Positions 39,467 through 53,318 of a stretch of 64,000 bases of DNA are shown piece by piece (the stretch's first letter is position 1; every line of letters begins with the position of its first letter). The notes beneath the pieces were generated by a model. It saw only the letters and a list, made by a program, of their open reading frames with translations. It did not search any database and was not told the DNA's origin. This DNA comes from Lanius collurio. Taxonomy: Eukaryota; Chordata; Aves; Passeriformes; Laniidae. The DNA lies in the NCBI GenBank assembly GCA_020086605.1, contig JACBWW010000017.1, positions 19,621,806-19,685,805 of the forward strand, in the 5' to 3' direction. The position numbers and the translations under genes were made by a program.

Positions 39467-41459
39467 TCCAACTCTTGAAAAAAAGAAAAAGGCTTCAAGA
39501 TGATGAAAAGATACATGTCAGGCAGTCTGCATCTCACTGATGCTAACCTAATCTATCAACAGCCTGGGAAATATGTGGCTTGACAAAAGGAAGCAGATGT
39601 GCTCTTAATCCTCCTAAAGCGATCTATGAGATGGGTATCCTCAATCATCCAGAATGGTTTTTCTGGTGCCCTTATGTCTCTTGGTAAAGGCTGAACAGAG
39701 TTATTTGTCATGGAATCAGACCTTCCCTTGGGATTTGTGTACTTTTTAGTCCTTTGATCACATGTCTCATATTTTACCTTAACTGAACCTTCACAGACTT
39801 TTGAAGATAATCATTGCTTTCCATTCTTCATTAGAGAGAGCTACTGGCATGAGCAATCATCCCTCTCTGCAAGCACTTCTCTTGAAATTAGGAAGCCAGT
39901 TGCCCAGCCTACTGACAGGCAAAGAGGATACAGTAGGTGCCAGATTTAGTCTTTTTTTCAAAGAACAGTTGTTAAACCTTTGCTACTTGGTGTTGACTGG
40001 AAACTTGATTAATCTTTCACTGATGAGATCCAAGAGAGGTGAGAAAACTCCTTCAGTGCCAAAATGGAAGTAGTATTTATTACACCTTGTTCGTGACCAA
40101 GATACCATGGCTTGTGTAATATAGTGTGCAGAGCAGTCACTGAGCTCTGCCTGGCACTCTCTTCAGCACCATGTATATGGCAGGCTGAGGCAATATCAGC
40201 CCTTTTTTGAGACAGGAAAGCTGCCTTTACCAGTTTTCAGTGAAACTAGTTTCTTGCTTCATCAGCACGTAAAGGAGAGAGTAAATCCTTCGTTAATGAA
40301 GCCAGATGTCCAACTCAAAAGTCTGAAAACACCAAAAAAGAATACACTTGGTATTTAAACACAATATGCACAATAAGCTCAATTCGTTTGGCGTTTGTAG
40401 GAAAGAGTGGAGAGCAGGTCAATGCAGTCATCAGTGAACATTATCACGAAGAGAGTATGAGCTAGGGTCAAATCAACAGTCCTAACCTATCAGCAGTTTT
40501 CTCTGAAACTAGAGTGCCCTTTGTAATTGTCTATTCCACAGATTCATCAGAACAAGAAGAGAAATACACAGGATATTCTTCACTGCAGCAAACCCAGACT
40601 GACTTTTAGCTGCTGCTCTAAACACCACCAAAGCCAGGACAGAGTCATTCAGGATTTTGGAAGTCAGTAAATGGTTTGTTTCCTCTGTACACATAGTGCC
40701 CTTGGCAAAACAATAAGTGCAGTGCAGTATAGCAACTCTCTTACCTTGACTGAGAATGTAGGGCAGCCTTTTTTTGAACATAACCTCCTTTACAAGATAT
40801 TTAAAAGTGTGGTGTATTGGATTGATCACAGGACAAGGCATTGTACACCATCACACAAAACACTGTAAGTCTTTTGCTTGTAAGAATAACAAAACAAAGG
40901 GCAAGTGATTACTTATTAGTATCACATAATGAGGATGACAGAGCTCTGGCTGAAATACAGGTCTCTTGCCACACAGATCCATGTGAAAATTGCTAGGCCA
41001 CAGGTCCTACAATCACATTGTTTAACATTTTCACATCTCATTCTCCCCCAAAGTAAAACAATATGCTATAATAATTTTCATCTTCTATCTTTCATTGACA
41101 TAACTGTTGTGCCTAACATTCATAGCACATTTTGAAAATGTATGATACTCTGTTAGAAAGCAGAAAAGATGTTAATGGGTAACTGCTTGGTTATATACAG
41201 AAAGAACTAAAATGTAGAGTTAAACTGCTACAGGCATCTTCCACATAGGCAGTACTAAAGGAGTATTCCAAAGCCCAGACTAGCTCAGGATAGACAACAT
41301 GAATGAACTTGTTGTGTGGCACTTTGCAACTCTGGAACTGGACCCTAGTTAACTAGTAATAGATGTTTACTACGATTTGACAACCTTCTTCATGGAGCTG
41401 AATTGTTCATTGGCAAAAGGCAGTGCTTTATTGTGCTAACTAGAGAAAATGGGTTGTTT

Positions 41460-41605
41460 TGTATAAACCTGACCTGTGATACAGGAGTTCTGGATTCAGC
41501 TACCATCTCTACCACATATTCCTGTAGGATCTTGAGCTAGTCAATTGCTCTTTCTATTCCTCAGCTCCCCCTATGTAGAAATTTCACCAGCAAAGCTTCT
41601 GGAAT
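41460..41605 (+). repeat. MIR-type SINE remnant
   Basis: The segment follows the MIR core in order: CAGGAGTTCTGGATTCAGCT, ATCTCTACCACATATTCCTG, GATCTTGAGCTAGTCAATTG, and CTATTCCTCAGCTCCCC followed by TATGTAGAAA. These correspond to the MIR landmarks 'GGGTTCAAATCCC', 'CTCTGCCACTTACT', 'GACCTTGGGCAAGTCA' and 'TGCCTCAGTTTCCTC...TGTAAAA'. It is an old tRNA-derived SINE relic on the plus strand with no coding capacity. The outer borders are uncertain. Confidence 0.7.
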
Positions 41606-42992
41606 TGACAAAGAAATTGCTGGAAGAAGTTCTACTGTAAGTACCGTAGATTTTATATGACTATCAGGGCATAAGTGATACAAAATCTATGCCTCTGTAT
41701 CTTCTAAATAGAAAGTGTATGCAAGTGTTCAATTTTGCAAAGTTAAACATTTCATCTGGTTCTATTTAACATTTTCTAAGCATCCAATTTTTTCGTTTCC
41801 CTTAGCTGCCAATGTTTTGTGATTAGAAAACATTTTGTTCTCAAAGTCTTGCCATGCTTTCATTGCCATGTTTTTATGAACTAAGTGACAGAGGAGATGA
41901 ATGAAGGCTTGGCTATCCATGTTTTGAAAAAAACAAAAAAAAGGCAGTTAAAAACTTCTTAACAATGGGGTATAAAAAAACAGCAAGACAGATGATTATC
42001 TAGTGGTTACTTCCATTAAGCGGTTTTGAAGGACAAACATTTAAGGAAAAATTTAAAATATATTATATTTTCTATGAATTTTTTGATTTGTTTTATGACA
42101 TGAAAACACTACCTTTTCCCCATCACATTTAAATTCCATATATTACCCTCTAAATCATTTACATAGGCACAGGCAATGCCAAGGAATATAACCTGATACA
42201 GTAGGTATAAGCCATGATGAATATGAAGACTGCAGTGAAGGTTCAAAATAATTTAGTAGTCATAAAACCAAAGTCTAAGTTGTACCTTGTTTACTGAATT
42301 GCCAGAAGTCAAAACATAGCCTGATTTTACCTAAATAAGATTTCTGTGTAGCTATATATTAAATATACTCTCAGACTTTCAAATTAGCTATTCACTGTAT
42401 TTCGCAGTTCAGTGCTGGTGTTTGGACTGAATTTTAGTGTTGCGCTCACCCCATCTAGCTGCAAGCTGTAGGAAGGCCAGCTAGACAAAGACAAAACTAG
42501 CCTTACGGGAAGGAGTGTAAATGTAATTTAACTAAAAGAGAGAATGTTATTTTTTACAGAAAAAAAAAACCTCACGATATTTTGAGTTGTGCTCTTTCTG
42601 TACTGGTTAATAACCCACTGAGAGTGTATTCTATTGCGTGTTACTAACACAGTTGCAGCACCTCTGCACTTTACAGAAAATCTAAGTCACAAAAGCATTC
42701 TTAAAGGTGCTCAGTGGCACACTGAGAAGTTTAGAAATGTAGAAACTAAAATTCTTTAGGGAACTGAAGTCATTCCTTTAGTTTGCTTGCACTATGTTTC
42801 AAACTTTTATCAGTTTGAAACACTACCTTCCCCTATGGAAAAACAAACCAAAACCAGGTCAACAACTTGATGATCTCCATTCTCATCTGCTTGCACAGCA
42901 GCACTCCCTGTCCTCTGTCTGTCTCAGTCTCCTTGAGAACCACATAGTCCTTGCCCCTGGGCACATGGAGCAAGGTTCCTCTGCCCATTTTA
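41606..42992. other. Intergenic DNA, no gene seen
   Basis: AT-rich sequence with no supported exon or nameable repeat. Ordinary A/T runs only. Confidence 0.65.
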
Positions 42993-43062
42993 CAGAATCA
43001 TAGATCACAGAATATTCTGAGTTGGAAGGGACCCACTAGGACCATCAAAGTCCAACTCCCAG
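42993..43062 (-). mobile_element. Short CR1 LINE 3' tail
   Basis: CAGAATCATAGATCACAGAA begins the fragment, with the CR1 octamer-type end, followed by GAGTTGGAAGGGACCCACTA and GACCATCAAAGTCCAACTCC. Only about 70 bp at the extreme 3' end of the element remain, so this is a very short 5'-truncated insertion. Confidence 0.9.
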
Positions 43063-46000
43063 ACAAGTAAGTTTTAGTAAAACTTTCATTTCCAGACAAT
43101 ACCTCTTGCTAAGAAAGAATTCAACAGAACTGCCCTTTCCTTTCCCTTGTTCCATTTGTTCTCCCTGCCACACAAAGGGAATGAATTAATACAGAGCAGG
43201 GGAGAAGGGAGCACAGAGCACAGCAGAAGACTTGAGAATGAGCATGGTCAGAATGTCTGCAGGAAGAGGACTTCGCAGGTAAAAAGGGCTCAGGAGTTAT
43301 GGGCACCCTGGCAGTAAGCCAGGGTACAAAACAACTGTGTTTGTACAAACTAGTTATGTATTTACTTCTGCCTAGTAAAAGGTTATAAGAGTTTCCTGTG
43401 CTTTCGTAGCACATTATTGGTCATTTGTAGATGGCATAAAGAAGAAATCACTCACAGTGAAACAAAATACTGTCGGGGAAGGAGGAGGTAAGTGGAAAGG
43501 GATAGAATTTCAGTTAGTAAACTGTAAATACATACTTTCAAATAAAAATTTATTAAATAAGAGTTGATACTAAAAGCATTATTTTTTGTACATAAAAGCT
43601 TCCCATTGTGAAAGAAGAGGTAACTTAATGAGTGACTGTGGTTAGAAATCACAGAAATTTCTTTCAAACTTTTTTTTGTACAGTGAAGAGAGGCCCAAAT
43701 TTGAGATGGACCCTGCAGTTATACACCACCTATTTGCCATTGTATTCTCAAGAAAACAACCGATAAAGAGGGAAGCTTAGTTTAGGGGATCCATTCATAA
43801 GCTCCATACCTGAAAAAGATCTTGCTGACAATGAGAAAAAGCAGAAACCAACTGTAGAAATCACATCTCCAGAAATTCCCTTAAATGTGATAAGGGGTGT
43901 AGCCTGGTGGTCTGTACAAGTGAGAGAGAGCAGAGAAGCAGGAAATCAGGGACAAAGATAAGACTGTAAACCAGCAAACTGCAATGAGTTCCACATAGAG
44001 CCTAGGGAATAAGTAAAATGCTACTGCTGTTCTCATACTTTTGGGAAATTTTCACATATAAGTAGACTAAAGAACTGATAGTTTTATCACTCATTATATT
44101 TTTTTCTAAAATCTGCTAGCAGTTTCTTTGTTGTTAATGGTAGTTGCAATACTAGAGCCACATTAACTTACTTACACATGCAGCACTATGAAAGTCAGCT
44201 GAGTCCCTCCAGCCTGTATGAGGAGTGAATTTGCACTGCTGTTAATGAGCTGGGGTCTGTAACTGCCTCATTTCCCCTCATGTATGAAGATCGCATAAGA
44301 GCCTGCTCTCTCAACACTGGTGATTTCTGCTTCAAACCAGCCCTGAAAATTCCTTCTCCTACAAGCCCTGTGCTAAATGAATCAATAGGGCACTCTTTAC
44401 TTTCTTGTTTAAATGTGGATTTCAGAAGCTTAGCAGAAAAATAAAACTCAACAAGAACTTCATCTTTTATCATTAATAACTATATTAGTTCCTCATCCTA
44501 TTCTCTCCCTTTCTTGTTTTCATAATATAAGGAATCATATATAGAGTCAACTCTGATTGCAAGTTCTTTGGTATAGTGTTCTCAATTCTGTTAAATAACT
44601 GCCCTGTTTTAGGAAGAGATATTAAAAATTAGAATCAGCAGGAGACTATCTAACAAAGTACACGCCCAATCCCCTTAGTCAAAGGTGCTGTCCTTCCCTG
44701 GGATGTCATGCAGATTCACACAACTTGATCAAATTTATCAGCAATGAGCTCTGATAAGGTAAAATAATAGTTTGTAGTTTCTTGTACAGATATAATAGAA
44801 TTCCAGCTAGTGGCAATTCTCCTCCTGTTTCCTCCAAGTGAAACAACATTTTTAAAACAAATAATTTTAAAGGAGCATATGGCATATAAAAAAAATATGA
44901 ATGTCTATGGCATCAAAAGCCATAAGCAATTTTTATTTTGACTGCCAAAGAAAGTTTTAACATTTCTTTTTGGCTTTGCATACAAAGGAACCATTGTGAA
45001 GCTTTTAGCGGCACTTTTTCTGTTTCCCCTTCATCTTTAGAAAACCAACATTAATCATTAAAAGTCTTTTAAAAATACCATAAACATAGAATTTGTGTGC
45101 CAGTGTTTCAGCTCTATTAACATGAAACATTTGGAATTCCTTTTGCCTTCAGACTTTAAGTCATCTGTGGCAGGAGCCACTGAACAGAGCCTTTTGCTTG
45201 TTTTGCCCTGGCTCCCTGTACCTCAGCTAATCTAGAACATTTTTAACCCACTTTTTTTGACAGAAAAGTCAGGCAGGCAGGGTCATTAAGGGAAGTGAGA
45301 TCTGGATTTCTGCCGCTGTTGCAACTGCTTTTTCAAGGGCCCATCTCATATAGGAAAGTTCTATCTTACCTTAAACTAGTCATTCTAAGACTGATTTACA
45401 AGTAATAAATTTCCAGTTGCCATGCTATATCTGGGTCTCTTCTTAAATTTTCTGATTTCAGACTATGCCAGGGAGAAGCTGATTGTACATATATTTGACT
45501 GGAAATCCAGGATATTGCTTTTTACAAAGATTCTACTCTCAACATCTTGCAGCAAAGGCTGTGTGCCATTCATGTGTATCATTCCCAACAATAGCAAATC
45601 TATTGTTTGGCAAAATTGAGACATATTACTTTTTCACAAACTACCACACTGGTTTTTATTCATCTTATTTTTACTCTTTCTAATGTGGGGAAAATAAAGA
45701 AAAATAAAATTAAATTATCATTTTCCTCCTGAGGGAATCTTTAAAGCACCACTTATGCCTCTCTCTCCAGTAAATTGGCTGTTCCTGAATAGCTATATTT
45801 ATATATAAGATCATCTGATAGCAGAGAGGATTTGCACTCCTATAGCTCATATCTGCACATTTTCTATGTGTGAATACATGACCTCCTGCTATGCAGTGTA
45901 ATAGAGTCAAGCCACTGACATTGTCATAAGATAGATTGTCTTTTTAATTACCTCTGTTACAGGGTGAGTATCAGGAAAGTAAGAAGCTTAACAAACACTG

Positions 46001-46435
46001 AAATGTCTACAAATAGGAGTAAGTCCCAAGTCCAGGTCAATGAAAGCTAGGACACCTACTTAATTGAAGCAGCCAAACTAAAATGAGTAGTTCTGTCATC
46101 AGCAGCCTCCCTCAAAATGCATAAAACTGGTGGGATATTGAGGTCAGCCTCACCTCTACATTTATCAGCATGTTTATAAATCCTCTATTCTACCACAGAG
46201 AAAAGAGCAGTATTCTCATTTCTGTTGAGAAAAATTTCTTTGGAAGGAAACTTCTAAAAGTTCATACAAACTACATATTCTAATGTAATTACCACTCTGG
46301 GAGCTCTGTGCTTACTCATCTTTCTCTCAATTCCAGCTCCAAAAGTATTTTCAGTGAAAGACACAATGGCTGATCTATACCAAATGGACCTTATAGATTA
46401 GGTTGTTTCCCAGAAACTATGAGGTTCTTCATATT
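43063..46435. other. Intergenic DNA, no gene seen
   Basis: No exon is supported. A 92-codon minus-strand frame at 44195-44473 resembles nothing I know. The block 45120-45350 is somewhat less AT-rich and could be a conserved non-coding element, but this cannot be judged from a single sequence. Confidence 0.6.
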
Positions 46436-46860
46436 TGTTTCAGGGTTGAGTTAATTTTCTTCTTTTTTCCTGGTACAGTGCTGTGTTTTGGATTTAGTCT
46501 GAGAGTAATATTGGTAACACACTAATATTTTTATTGTTGCTAAGTAGCGAAAACATTAGTGTGTCACCAACCTAATCCCTGAATCAAGGACTTTTCAGTT
46601 TCCCATGCCCTGTCAGACAGCAGCTGCACAAGAGGGTGGGAAGGGCATCCTACATCCAGGACAGCTGACTTGAACCGACTAAAGGGATGTTCCATCCCAT
46701 AGAACATCCTGCCCAGCACAGTAACTGCAGGGAGTCAGCAAGGAGCTGCAGGTCACTGCTCAGGGTTGGGCTGAGCATCGATAAGCAGGTGGTGAGCAAT
46801 TGCATTGTGCATCACTTGTTTTTCCTGGGGTTTATTCCATCTTTTCAAGCCGTTTTCTAT
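46436..46860 (+). mobile_element. Decayed solo LTR, avian ERVL-type
   Basis: Endogenous-retrovirus long terminal repeat with no internal retroviral genes beside it. It starts with TG at 46436 and shows the order of motifs I associate with avian ERVL-type LTRs: GGTACAGTGCTGTGTTTTGG, TTGTTGCTAAGTAGCG, CAAGGACTTTTCAGTTTCCC, a GACAGCTGACTTGAACCGAC block, AAAGGGATGTTCCATCCCAT and GTGAGCAATTGCATTGTGCA followed by TCACTTG. Where such LTRs usually have a TATATAA box, this copy has CACAGTAACTG, so the promoter looks dead. The right end is diverged or lost. The assignment is from memory and I could not align it. Confidence 0.75.
46513..46568 (+). repeat. Inverted repeat inside the LTR
   Basis: GGTAACACACTAAT (46513-46526) pairs with ATTAGTGTGTCACC (46555-46568) at 13 of 14 positions, and the odd one could be a G-U pair in RNA. 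The loop is 28 nt. Confidence 0.85.
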
Positions 46861-48000
46861 AAGAAAGGAATTGTTTTTAACAGTACATACCACATAGATG
46901 AAACATAGCACTTTCCTATACACAGTACACGTGCAGGTTTTGCTCTGAATTATCTCAGGGTACAGATGTTTTCTTCAAATCCCTTTACTTCAGAAACCAT
47001 GATAGAAAATTATTTCCCTCCTGAAATTTATTCTCAGTGAAAAACACTACCATTTACCAGCTCTGGCTGGCTGGTTTTTGCTTTCTTGGCTTGTAAGATA
47101 GGCAAATTATTCTGCAATAAAAAAAGAGGATTTTATTGGCTTTTAATCCTTCTCCCTGATGCTGAGACAAAGCAGGTTTAACAATCTAGGCCTGTATAGA
47201 ACATTCTCATGATTTATGTCATGGCTTCTTTAACAGCCATACAATTCTTACTCTGCCATCATTTCTCCCCTAAAACAACATTTTTTCCTCGGGTCTGCCA
47301 GTAACATACTGCCTTTCTTTGTTCCAGTCTTTAAAACATCTATCATCCTTGTAATATTGAAGATTCTATAGTCATATTGAGTAGAGAGGAGAGTAAGGAA
47401 AGATGTTTGCTTTTCAGAATAATTTTTATTCTTCAGAGGAGGTGTTTTTTTTCCACTGAGAAAATTCTGCAATGATAAAGTAATTGAAGAGAAACCATCT
47501 GGGAGCTAGCACACACCATTTACAATCACTGATAGGAACTAAGAAAACTTTACTAGAAAGAATAAAAAAGCATTAGCAGAAAGATTCCTATCAATTTTTC
47601 AGAGAAATATTAGAATCAAGAATGGAAACACTGAACACATAATTCTGCCTTTTTGAAGACTGCAAGTTAAGAAACATACCATATCCAGAAAGTATTTTTT
47701 TAAGGCTGCATAATGACAAAACAACCAATCTTTCTTAGGTACTTTTCATATACAATTGCAAAGGTTTTTACATTCCCTATTAAGCTAACATCAATGATCA
47801 CACTGACAAGATACACATTTTTCTGTATCTTACAAAGTTCAAGTAAAAGACACTAGAGTCAAAGAATAATTTTTTTGAGGAATCTTTAGAAATCACCTTA
47901 TTCTCTCTCCATCTTACAGCATACTACTTACAAAATTAGATTAAGTCACACAGGCAATAGACAGATACTGAAAATTTGCAAGGGTGATATTACCACAGAT
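46861..48000. other. Intergenic DNA, no gene seen
   Basis: No supported exon, and short frames only. Confidence 0.65.
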
Positions 48001-48303
48001 TTTCTGGGCAGTCTGTTGCAGGACATGGCCATTCTCATTCCTGATATCTAATCAGAAATCCTCTTGTTGGCTTCTGTCCTTTCACTGTGTACCTCAGAGG
48101 AAGAGTCTGGCTCCATCCTTCCTGTGATTGCTGTTTAGGGAGCAGAAGCCTGCTGCTTACTTGAGTCCCCCCTGTTTTGCCTTTCCTTGTCCAGGCTGGA
48201 CAAATGCAGTTCAGTTAGTATCTCCTCATCTGCCAGGTGCTCCAGCACCCTGAATATGTCTCAGCAGTCCTACAATGAACTCTCCAGTTTACCAATGTCT
48301 CAG
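48001..48303 (-). mobile_element. Older CR1 LINE fragment
   Basis: A diverged CR1 copy of a different subfamily from the one at 9.9 kb, read in reverse. Landmarks in order: TTCTGGGCAGTCTGTTGCAG, TATCTAATCAGAAATCCTCT, CCTTTCACTGTGTACCTC with AGAGTCTGGCTCCATCC, CCTTGTCCAGGCTGGACAAA, ATCTCCTCATCTGCCAGGTG and CTCCAGCACCCTGAATATGT, then GAACTCTCCAGTTTACCAAT. It lacks both the 3' octamer tail and the upstream RT portion. It covers about 300 bp of the 3' region and cannot move. Confidence 0.85.
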
Positions 48304-50753
48304 CTTCATTCAGAGATAGCCTCAAAGCACAGATCTATTATCAGGATGGTTTGAACAGCATTCAGAGGAAAGATCAGGCAGTATATATGAGCATCTACAG
48401 AGATGTGTATTTTGACTTTAAAAACAAAAGCATCAAATGGGTGATCTTTCCTTACTAAGAAAAGTTATGTCTGCTTTGAAACATACTGTGAACTTTATAT
48501 CTCATATGTACAGTAATTAGTTGGAATACGCATTAATTACTTCCCAAAGGATTCCATACCCTGATTTACTGCTGCCAAATGAGCCTTACCCTTTCTAGTA
48601 ACCAATGGTCACTCATTTTTTCCATTTAAAAGCTACTATTGTTGTATTTTGCCCTTGTAAAATTTCTACTTTCACTTACACCCTAATAAAAAAGAAGTTA
48701 GGATCTTTTTTTTCATCCTCTGCATTCCTTCAATAGAAAGAAAATACATATTCCTAAACAAAAACTTTGAATTGGGGGAAATGATATACAAATTTGTAAT
48801 TATTTGTAATTTATCATGCAGTTAAATTATAACTTCTAATGATTAAGTAATTTTTTCAAATATATCTCCAATTATTGTACTAATGATTTATTATATTAAT
48901 CCTCTTCCAGTAGTAACAAGGAAGCAATTGCTGTTCTAGTCTGGCATGTTTTATTCCAGTTTTTACTCCCTATAAATGTGTTACAGTTCTTCCACTGGCA
49001 GTCACAGAAACTCTCTATAAAAGCAGCATTTACTGCAGTTTCTCTTAGAGCCAAGGAATACATATGAAGCTTGACATTCTGGAGTATCTGTTTTCAAGCA
49101 TTGATCTACAGTAGTTATTAGAATTATTGCTCTTTCTATTTCACACTGTCTTAAAAGTGCAGCTTATGGCATTTTTTATGTGTTCACTATAAAGAAAAAA
49201 AATGACACTGCATAAAAACTAATGTTGAAATGGACAAAAAGCCTTTACACAGTCACTGTAAGTCTCTAGGATCTCTACTTTTTTGGTTGCTGGTAAATGG
49301 CATTAAGAGAAATAAAACCAGTCTCAGAACTCCTGAAGGCCCCTCTCACCTTAATTATGCACCAACTGCAGATATAGAAAACCTGGTGGGGTTTTTTTTT
49401 AAGCACTTCCATTAACTCCTGAGGGATGTGCATAGTTTTTATCTTCTATCACTTTTCCTTTAAATAGTAACAGCTAGACAATAAAAAATATCCTATTTTT
49501 GCACTCTGATTTTCTGCTGCAAAGAAGGACCAGCCTTCTAATCATAACACTTTTTGAACCACAATTAAGACAAAAATAAAACTCAAGTTCTTATTTAAAC
49601 ACAAAAACAACTTGTCTCAACTTTCTCTTCTACTGGAGTCGGGATCAAGCCTTTGTGGCAGCCATGCCCTTCCTGACAATCCTGACAAGTGGAAATTATA
49701 AAAAAATACAACTGTGGAAGAAAACTAAGAAAATAGCTTTCTTGTTAACCAAAAATTAAAATTACATGTAGAAAAATTAAATATTCAGTAACAAAAGTAA
49801 CTTGAAAAATCTGTATCTGCACAAATTCCTGGATTAGAGTTTTCGTAGATTTCTGACCAAAGATAAATGGCTTAAAACTATAGACAGCAGCCTAAAAAGG
49901 AGGAGGAAACAAAGCAATTGAAACTTGCTTTTAGCAAGACCAAGCAAAAAGGTCAGTTATGTGATCAGAAAAGTGTATGTATGTATGAATTTGGAGGTCT
50001 TGCAATTTACAACAGTAGGAAAAAATGCATCTGAAAAACAAAATCAGCTTTTTTTATATTTTAGGGCCATGGTGTTATTTATTTGTTCATGACAAGAACC
50101 CTCTTTAAGTAGCCTGATCTGCCACAAAGGCTTCTGTAACCTTTAGTGAAATTGCTCCCAAGACATTGTAGGTAATAGACCCACTTCTCTCACACCTCCT
50201 TCAGTCATTCATTACAGTCTGTACCATCACTGATTCCATTGAAATTCTCAGTAGAAGCACAGCAACACATCTCCAGAGGTCAGTAACATTCACATCTGAC
50301 AAGGTCAAGCATCAAAACTTTCTCACAGACACTGCAGAGTATTCCAGTTCTAATGTCAGAACACTTTCTTACAGCTGTTTATTTAGGGGAAAAATATTTT
50401 TAAGCTTTTTCAAAGCAATATCATTTTTTAAAAATTACAAATCTGGCCAAGGAATTTTCTCACAATAAATTCTCTACTCATGAATAATAGCTATATCAAG
50501 TTAAGCTACAGGACATATTTTCATTTTAGCTTCAAATGTCCTTTAAATTAGGACAAGATTGCCATTTCTATAAATTTCACTTATGATCAAGCTTTTCCAG
50601 TTCTTTGATCCAGCTGCTTAATGTACTTGTACAGAGAATAAAAGGGTTTATTGTTGTAAGTTTAATGTAGATTTCTAGCTGTATGAGATGAACTATTTTA
50701 TCACTGAAACTTCTGGATGAAGGAAAAAGAACTTGCAGCTAGTCAAGAACAAG

Positions 50754-50775
50754 TCTGTCCACAATCTGTCCACAA
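50754..50775. repeat. 11-bp tandem duplication
   Basis: TCTGTCCACAA occurs twice in direct succession. Confidence 0.95.
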
Positions 50776-53279
50776 TCCTTTCAATGGAAGGGAGGTTTTC
50801 CTTGATACCTATAAGATTTCTTTCTGTGTGTTCACTAGGTAAGGTTAAAATATCAGCCACACAACCAGAGACAGCAGAACTCAGTTGCTCTCTTTGAAAA
50901 ATGTGTAGAGAAACTCCATGCATTTACTTACTTTCTGCTCCATAGGACCAAAACATTTCTAGAAATGGTCTTTAAAAAGCCACTTGGCTTTCACTGCACA
51001 CAGGTAACCTCAGGCAGCAGGTATGTCACCTACCAGCTCCAGTCTACTCAAGAATATTTATGGTGCTCTGTTCAATTGATCAAAAAGGTTTTTAGATAAC
51101 AACCCAAGAAAGTGACAACCAGTATTGTTTTTCTCCACGTTGCTGTTACTACAAGAATAAAGAAAGAACTATAGGCAATTTTCCAGAATATTTTTAATTT
51201 TCACATTACCTATGGCAATGTTTTTCCCAATGTTTTTCACAGGATGATCCATAGCTAATGTTAGATGATGCTGCTAGCTTCTTCACTCTCCAGGAATTGC
51301 TTCAGGCCCTGCCTCTGATCAATCTGCTAAGAACACACAGTGGCTGTTGTCTGACTACTTTGACACCCACTCTTGCACAAAACAAATTGCTTTTCATGTG
51401 ATTCTGCACCACTGCTACTCTATTATTTTTTTTCTGGAGCCAAAGTAGGCACCAGTCTGAATACAGCCCACACAGAAAATCTAACAGCTAGAAATCATTA
51501 GAGATCCAATAGCTAGAGAAACTCATACTAGAGAAACAGTGTGCTCTTCGTGAATATTGATCAGCTAACTGCTATGGGGATCAGAAACAGCATATACTCT
51601 CATATGACTCTTCTTGAATGGTTCTTCATGTGGAGGAAAGAAAAAAAAACGCAAAATGCAACCAAGTTGAATGGAAAAGAATATACTGAGGCTTATTTTT
51701 TTTTGACATTGGCTGCATGTTAAAAAAAAGAAAAAACTAACCAAAATAAGACAAGGCAAACAATTAATTTTTTTAACAGCTAAAAATTATTCTACAAGTT
51801 AGTAGTAGCCTCAGCTGTTAAAAAGTTAATTTGTACTTCAAACTCAAAAATGAAATACATTAATGTTTGATCTTATCATGGAGCCAAATCAAGTTACATT
51901 AAAGTTTCAGTGCATCATGTTTAAGAAATGTAAAACAAAATCTCCCACCCTCAGAGGAGGAATAGCTAATATGAATTGAATTTCCAGCTAAGCTTCCCAA
52001 GTTCTGCATGACCTCAGTCTCAGAATATTCAGCCTCCTGCACTCCATCCTGAGAACCAGTACAAATTATGGCCTCTAAAATGCCATCCAGAATTTTCCGT
52101 TAATGTTTTCCCCTAAACACTCGCCAGTTATGCCTTTTAAATAAATATTCTAAATTAGAGTTCAAGAAGAAGTCCTGTAAGGACAGTATCTAGGGTTTTC
52201 CTCCACAGCAACATCATTTCAAAGATGATTTTGTCAATAAAAAATGGGGAATTGCAACACCTGATTCTGGTTCACTTTGTTTCATGGATACAAAGAAATC
52301 ATACATTTTATTTTGTAAAAATTAACTATTTTACAAAATCTTATTATGGCAATAAGTTCAAAAATTCCATAATTGTGAAAAGCAATTTCACAAACTTTTC
52401 AGAGCTCCTTTTATTGTTGTGAAGTAATTTTCAATGTATTTCAATTGAGTTTCAGCATAATGTGTCATTTCTTGGGCTTTTTAGAAAGAGCTGGTTGTAC
52501 AAAAACCCCATGTTTTGTAATTTTCCAGCATGGTCACACAGCTCAGGAAATGACATCACTCTCCTAGTGCCAAAAATCAGATTGGAAGTCCTAAATCTCA
52601 GCCACTTTCTCAGCCAGTGACGCAAGCTGCCTGCTGAAGTGAATGAAACCTTTGTCCTATTCAGTGAAACTTGGATTTTTCATGCCTTTTTTAAGAACTC
52701 TGCCAAATCCAACTGTTGACTATGTTCACGAAGTAAGTTTGAAAAGGTAAAAATCTCAAAAGTGACAAAATAGGTTTCAGAATGGGATTCAGGCCTTTCA
52801 GATTTAACTTCTGGCAATGTTCCTGAGTTTTAAATAGCAACCAATTTTTACTTTAAAAAAAACCCCCACCATTCAAAATATGATCCCTTACTTTATAATA
52901 ATTGCTAACAAACATGCAGATTCAGAACAGAAAATAGGAACTGCAGTAACATCAAAAGGAACAATGAGAAGCCACTTCTTCCCCCAACTGTCATATCAAC
53001 AATTTAGGAAGCACTTTAGGCAAAGATCAACACACCCCAGTACAGTAATCTATATGTAGCTATCTAAATATAAATATAGTTAATGGAGATCAAAATTATG
53101 GTCCAATCCAGGTGACTATCCAGTACATGTTTACTTTAGGGTAAGCTGATACACTCTCCAGTCTCTCTTCACTCTTGCAACTGATACATCGCATGAACAG
53201 AGGCCTTAAACTACAGTCTTACCAAAGCAATACCTGATACCATCTGTTTCTTCTGTTTCTTTCATTTCTTCCACAAGTC

Positions 53280-53318
53280 TTTTTTTTTTTTTTCTTTTTG
53301 TCTTTTTTTCTTTTTTTT
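53280..53318 (+). repeat. T-rich low-complexity tract
   Basis: Thirty-nine bases of almost pure T, with three interrupting C and one G. Simple repeat. Confidence 0.95.

Larger units (their letters stand above)
24701..41459. other. Large intergenic stretch, no gene seen
   Basis: Nearly 17 kb without a supported exon. Features inside are a T15 run (28227-28241), a 29-bp minisatellite (31866-31931), a CTCF-like motif (33730-33743), a T14 run (33695-33708), an 8-bp tandem repeat (34758-34784), a (CA)10 microsatellite (36210-36229), a purine-rich tract (36660-36818), a GC-richer block (about 37800-38090) and an 18-bp duplication (39431-39466). Open frames of up to 130 codons (for example 38253-38645, minus) show no recognised domain. 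Confidence 0.6.

Noticed and set aside
52600..52680. Faint similarity to an old amniote repeat
   Set aside because: Only short partial resemblance, below what I could defend.
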